This document shows, piece by piece, positions 60,245 to 64,000 of a stretch of DNA of 64,000 nt. The notes beneath the pieces are model-generated. The model was given only the letters and a program-made list of their open reading frames with translations, was not told where the DNA came from and searched no databases. Position 1 is the stretch's first letter. Every line of letters begins with the position of its first letter. The position numbers and the translations under genes are program-made. Where the stretch lies: assembly GCF_040196175.1 (NCBI RefSeq), contig NZ_JBEFNF010000006.1, forward strand, positions 1 through 64,000, given 5' to 3'. The DNA is from Halospina sp040196175 (GTDB lineage Bacteria > Pseudomonadota > Gammaproteobacteria > Pseudomonadales > Oleiphilaceae).

Positions 60245-60402
60245 CCAAGTCAGCCCGGACCATCATACGTCCGCCCCGACGGCTCGCAGGCGGTCGGGGC
60301 TTGATAGTTTACCAACCTCAACCCCCCAGCGCATGCTGGACTCGCTCTGCAACACTGGGCAAGCCCGGCACGGGGCCGGGCATTGGATGGACCAGGTCAC
60401 GC

Positions 60403-62529
60403 TCAGAGCGCGATTTCGCCATCATCCTCGCGACGAATGGCAAGCGTCGTCGAGCGCGGCAGGTTACCGGGATCACCATTGCCCTTTGCCGGGAAGCTGT
60501 GTGACGGGCGGCTTCCGAAAGACTGGCCCGGATGCTGGACGTTGATGAACAGCGTGCGTGCATCCGGAGACAGCACAATGCCAGTAACCTCGCAGCGGCC
60601 GGGGCCTACGAAAAACCGCTTCAGGCTGGCCTGGTTCTGGGAATTCAGTGTCCGGTCACCACCAAGCCCAGCGGGCACGACCGCCAGAAGCTGATCATTG
60701 GTGGCTTCGGCAACCGCATTGCCCCCGTTGTCCGTCTCGATCCACATCACCCCTCTGGGGTCAAAGAACAGTCCATCCGGGCCAGCGAACTGGTTGGCTT
60801 CAGTCAGTCCGGAACGATTGATCGCCTCGGATTCGCCAGCCGGTGCCCCGAACGCGAAGATGTTCCAGGTGAAGCGGGTAGCGCCGGGTGCGTCATCATT
60901 CTCACGCAGGCGGATGATGTGGCCCCAGAGGTTGGGGTCACGGGGGTTCGGCGAATTGGGTGAATCCGTAACGTTGCGATCCTTGGCATCATCGCCCTTC
61001 TCGTCATTGTTGGTGAGGTTGAAGTAGATCTCACCAGTGTTCGGGTCCGTCGTTGACCATTCCGGCCTGTCCATTGGCGTTGCTTCAAGCAGGTCAGCGG
61101 CAATGCGCGCATAGGTCACCACTTCGGCCTGGCTGCTGAAGCGCGACTGGAGGGTCGGATTGCTGATATCCAGGGCCAACCATTTGCCCGTGCCATCCTC
61201 GCTGAACTGCGCCGCGTAGAGGGTGCCGTTATCGAGCATGTTGCGGTTGGGGTTGTCCGGGTTCCAGTTATCGGCGGTCACGAACTTGTAGATGTATTCG
61301 TTCTCGTCGTCGTCACCGCAGTAGAACGCGATCGGCTTACCCGCCTCGATGCGGCCGGGCTCCGCGCCCTCGTGGGCGAAACGGCCCATGGCGGTGCGCT
61401 TGACGGGCGTGCCGTTCGGATCGAACGGGTCGATCTCAACGATCCAACCAAAGTGGTTGGCCTCGTTGCGGAAGTCATCAGAGGCACCGTTACCCTTTGG
61501 CGTTGTATCCCAACGCGCGAAGTTGCCATCCACTTCACTCGAGTCGCCAGCAACGCCGTCCCAACGGTAGCCGAACCCGAAGTTGGTGATGGCGTAGCGG
61601 TTCTTCTCCTCGGGGATCGGATCCTCCTGGGTCGTAACGTAGCCGCGGAAATTCTCTTCACAGGTGAGGTAGGTATTCCAGGGTGTAAAACCGCGACCGC
61701 AGTTGTTGATGGTGCCTCGGCCCTGGGCGCCGGAGGGGCTGAATTTGGTCTGCAACACCTCGGAGCTTGCAGCCGGACCCGAGAAGGTCATGGGGGTCTC
61801 GGCGGTAATGCGGCGATTCATGCCGGTATCCGTGATGCGCCAGCGCCCGCTCATGCGCTGGATCTCAACAACGGAGACACCGTGGCTGGCCATTTCCTTG
61901 CGAACCTGGTTGGCGTTGGTGGGCAGTCCGGTTTCCGGGTCCGTCTCACGGTTCGGAACCGCTTTGCCGTCGCCGTCGAGCGTATACCCGTGGAAGAAAA
62001 GCATGTCCAGGCTTTCGTGGTTCACCACCAGCAGCCCGCGGTTGTCGGCGCCGTTAATGGGGAAGAAGTGCATGCCGTCGTGCCATTCGCCACTCTGCTG
62101 GTTCTGCTCGTCCGCAGTATTGCTGCCATCGGCATTGAACGCCGGAAAGGCGCCCAGTATCCCGGTGCCCCAGGGGATGAGCACGTCATAGGTATAGCCC
62201 TCTGGCAGGACGACGTCGTTCACGTCCTCGCCAGCAACGCCCTGCACGGAGTCGAACGAAAGCTGCGCGACCCGATCAGGATCAGAGCCACCACCGCTGG
62301 TTTCTCCGCCGTTACCGCTATCACTGCTGCACGCTGACAGGCCGGCGCCCATGAACAGAGTGCCAGCCGCCATTTCGAGGCTGCCTCGCAATGCATCTCG
62401 GCGCGACAGGCGGGCCTGGACTATGTTGCGGAAAGGCGTGCTCTGGTTGTTATGCTTGCTCGGTGACGTCTTGCCCCGCTTGGGTCTGTGCTTCCCAGGA
62501 AGGTTAAGCGTCTGATCATCTTGCCCCAT
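60403..62529 (-). CDS. phoX: PhoX family alkaline phosphatase, Tat-exported
   Basis: 708 residues. The twin-arginine motif SRRDALRGS near residue 43 precedes a hydrophobic stretch and LSAC, so it is either a Tat lipoprotein or cleaved nearby. The long DUF839/PhoX body includes GAFPAFNADGSN, NNCGRGFTPWNTYLTCEEN with the conserved Cys, and HVGWIVEID-like sequence. PhoX is a calcium/iron-dependent phosphatase common in marine bacteria. A Pho box was not found by eye. It stands alone, with fabR downstream on the same strand. Confidence 0.9.
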   Translation of the reverse strand: MGQDDQTLNLPGKHRPKRGKTSPSKHNNQSTPFRNIVQARLSRRDALRGSLEMAAGTLFMGAGLSACSSDSGNGGETSGGGSDPDRVAQLSFDSVQGVAGEDVNDVVLPEGYTYDVLIPWGTGILGAFPAFNADGSNTADEQNQQSGEWHDGMHFFPINGADNRGLLVVNHESLDMLFFHGYTLDGDGKAVPNRETDPETGLPTNANQVRKEMASHGVSVVEIQRMSGRWRITDTGMNRRITAETPMTFSGPAASSEVLQTKFSPSGAQGRGTINNCGRGFTPWNTYLTCEENFRGYVTTQEDPIPEEKNRYAITNFGFGYRWDGVAGDSSEVDGNFARWDTTPKGNGASDDFRNEANHFGWIVEIDPFDPNGTPVKRTAMGRFAHEGAEPGRIEAGKPIAFYCGDDDENEYIYKFVTADNWNPDNPNRNMLDNGTLYAAQFSEDGTGKWLALDISNPTLQSRFSSQAEVVTYARIAADLLEATPMDRPEWSTTDPNTGEIYFNLTNNDEKGDDAKDRNVTDSPNSPNPRDPNLWGHIIRLRENDDAPGATRFTWNIFAFGAPAGESEAINRSGLTEANQFAGPDGLFFDPRGVMWIETDNGGNAVAEATNDQLLAVVPAGLGGDRTLNSQNQASLKRFFVGPGRCEVTGIVLSPDARTLFINVQHPGQSFGSRPSHSFPAKGNGDPGNLPRSTTLAIRREDDGEIAL

Positions 62530-62755
62530 GTTGATCCCTCTCTTGGTTTCTTGGTCCTCGTAGGTTCCAGCTACTTTAAGAGGGCGTTATGACACGCCGA
62601 TGAATTCAGGGTCTGAAAATCCCCCTTCCCAGAATTTCAGTAACAGCACAAAGCGGCGCCCCATATCACGGGCGCCCCGGCCACTGGTTATCCGGGGTTG
62701 TCGGGCCTTAGAATATGGCCTCCACGGACCCAGCACACAGGCCAGCCCGATCATC

Positions 62756-63937
62756 ATGCCCACCTCCTACGATGTCATCATCATCGGCGCCGGCGCCGCC
62801 GGGCTCATGTGCGCCGCCACGGCCGGCTACCGCGGCCGCCGGGTACTAGTGATCGAGCACGCCCGCCGTCCTGGCCGCAAGATCCTCATGTCCGGGGGCG
62901 GGCGATGCAATTTCACCAACCTCAACAGCACCCCGGCGAACTTCCTGTCCGACAACCCCGGTTTCTGCATTTCCGCCCTCAAGCGTTATACCCCGGACCA
63001 TTTCCTGGAGCTGGTGGAACGCCACGGCATCGAGCACGAGGAGAAAGCCGCCGGCCAGCTGTTCTGCCAGGACTCGAGCCGGGAGATTGTGGATCTTCTG
63101 ATGACCGAAGCTCAGTGGGCAGGCGTTGAGGTAATGACCCGAACCACGGTAGAGACAGTAGCAACACAGAATGGCGGCTATACGCTGAGCACCAGCGCCG
63201 GGCAATTTCATTCGCAAGCGCTGGTGGTCGCCTGTGGCGGGCTCTCCATACCCACCATGGGGGCAACTGGCTTTGGCTATGAGCTGGCCCGCCAATTCGG
63301 GCTCCCTGTTATTCCCACGCAGGCCGGGCTGGTGCCGTTCACACTGACACCCAATCTGAAGACACAGCTGGCACCGCTGGCTGGCATCAGCTGTCCGGTG
63401 GCGGTCTCTTGCAATGGCGAACAGTTCCGCGAACCCATGCTCGTTACCCACAAGGGGCTCAGCGGCCCTGCCATGCTTCAGATTTCGAGCTTCTGGCGCC
63501 CCGGTGAGGCACTGACGATCGACCTGCTTCCTGATAGGGACGCAGCCCAGTGGCTGGCGGACCAGCGCCAACAGCATCCTAACCGCGGGATTGGGCGAGC
63601 CCTCAGCGAGGCGCTGCCCAAGCGCTTTGCCCAGGCGTTTGCGGATCTTCAGGGCTGGCAGGAGCCGCTTCAGCACTTCAGCAAGTCAGAACTGGCCAGT
63701 ACCGCAGAAACCCTGAATGATTGGCAGCTGACCCCGGCGGGCACCGAAGGGTACCGGACCGCCGAGGTCACTCTCGGCGGCGTCGATACCCAGGCATTGT
63801 CGTCAAAGACCATGGAGGTCCATGATCGACCCGGGCTTTTCTTCATTGGCGAGGTCGTGGATGTGACCGGTCACCTGGGCGGCCACAATTTCCAGTGGGC
63901 CTGGGCCTCTGGCGTTGCCGCCGGTCAGGCGGTCTAG
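62756..63937 (+). CDS. HI0933/YhiN family flavoprotein
   Basis: 393 residues from ATG 62756; an open frame extends back to 62600 but reads as non-coding and would push the FAD site inward. DVIIIGAGAAGLMCAATAG is the FAD-binding Rossmann motif, followed by GRKILMSGGGRCNFTN, the family signature, and GEVVDVTGHLGGHNFQWAWASG at the C-terminus, which closes the FAD site. The family is annotated as NAD(P)/FAD-dependent oxidoreductase; its substrate is unknown. The 62530-62755 gap shows no other gene. Confidence 0.92.
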   Translation: MPTSYDVIIIGAGAAGLMCAATAGYRGRRVLVIEHARRPGRKILMSGGGRCNFTNLNSTPANFLSDNPGFCISALKRYTPDHFLELVERHGIEHEEKAAGQLFCQDSSREIVDLLMTEAQWAGVEVMTRTTVETVATQNGGYTLSTSAGQFHSQALVVACGGLSIPTMGATGFGYELARQFGLPVIPTQAGLVPFTLTPNLKTQLAPLAGISCPVAVSCNGEQFREPMLVTHKGLSGPAMLQISSFWRPGEALTIDLLPDRDAAQWLADQRQQHPNRGIGRALSEALPKRFAQAFADLQGWQEPLQHFSKSELASTAETLNDWQLTPAGTEGYRTAEVTLGGVDTQALSSKTMEVHDRPGLFFIGEVVDVTGHLGGHNFQWAWASGVAAGQAV

Positions 63938-63946
63938 GAGCAAAGC

Positions 63947-64000
63947 ATGATCATCCTTGTGCTCATCACCATCCTCTGGGCCTTCTCGTTCAGCCTGATC
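63947..64000 (+). CDS. start of an EamA-like transporter, cut by window end
   Basis: AGGAGC precedes ATG 63947, and the first 18 codons (MIILVLITILWAFSFSLI) form a hydrophobic helix. The WAFSF element is typical of the first helix of EamA/DMT-family transporters. The rest lies outside the window, so the call is tentative. Confidence 0.5.
   Translation, partial: MIILVLITILWAFSFSLI

Noticed and set aside
60273..60300. GC hairpin between fabR and phoX as a terminator
   Set aside because: No T-run follows on either strand; it may be structural but is not supported as an intrinsic terminator.
1..64000. CRISPR arrays and tRNA genes
   Set aside because: No regularly spaced direct repeats and no tRNA T-loop sequences in cloverleaf context were found on reading either strand by eye.

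Overview
The window reads as the chromosome of a Gammaproteobacterium. Supporting markers are pilT/pilU, yggS-proC-yggT, metX-metW, rdgB-hemW, trmB, ubiK, glnK-amtB, speE/speA, pldA, a YejM/PbgA homologue and a FabR-like regulator. The coding style is GC-rich throughout except at the left end. A marine or halophilic lineage near Marinobacter is my guess, not something the sequence proves. No tRNA, rRNA or CRISPR array was seen.

Left end (1-4.8 kb) is accessory DNA. An AT-rich ParA-type ATPase overlaps a truncated partner gene. Next comes a decayed duplicate of the 3' half of cobQ. It is followed by three promoterless-looking genes on the minus strand (PD-(D/E)XK-like protein, one-TM protein, DUF3800 protein), each followed by an attC-like folded site. 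I read this as a small integron cassette cluster without an integrase (CALIN).

4.8-20.2 kb is a long minus-strand cobalamin transport and salvage operon. It starts at a well-conserved cobalamin riboswitch and runs btuB, a surface-lipoprotein candidate, a CobN-like protein with signal peptide and C-terminal membrane anchor, an ExbB-like channel, a DUF2149 protein, btuF, btuC, btuD, cbiA, cobO, cobQ. Two copies of a palindromic repeat flank cbiA. The pairing of an exported CobN-like protein with its own ExbB/DUF2149 pair, in place of an AAA+ chelatase motor, is the most interesting system in the window.

20.3-31 kb carries yejM, then more late cobalamin genes: cobD and cbiB (minus), cobT and cobC (plus), and cobU with a second btuC/btuD pair (minus). 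azlC/azlD and a 7TM-GGDEF protein sit among them. Ring-building corrin genes and cobS are not in the window, so the locus looks built for corrinoid uptake and remodelling plus nucleotide-loop assembly.

31-64 kb is mostly core genome: pilU/pilT; yggS-proC-yggT; a dynamin-like GTPase; metX-metW-DUF4426-rdgB-hemW; trmB, comM, ubiK; glnK-amtB behind a sigma-54-like promoter; a MocR regulator divergent from alaX, a frame-disrupted MFS gene and an LCM-type methyltransferase; speE/speA; an ECF sigma/ChrR pair with its own matching promoter, an SDR and an acyl-CoA dehydrogenase; pldA; metR; fabR; phoX; a HI0933-family flavoprotein; and the first codons of an EamA-like transporter.
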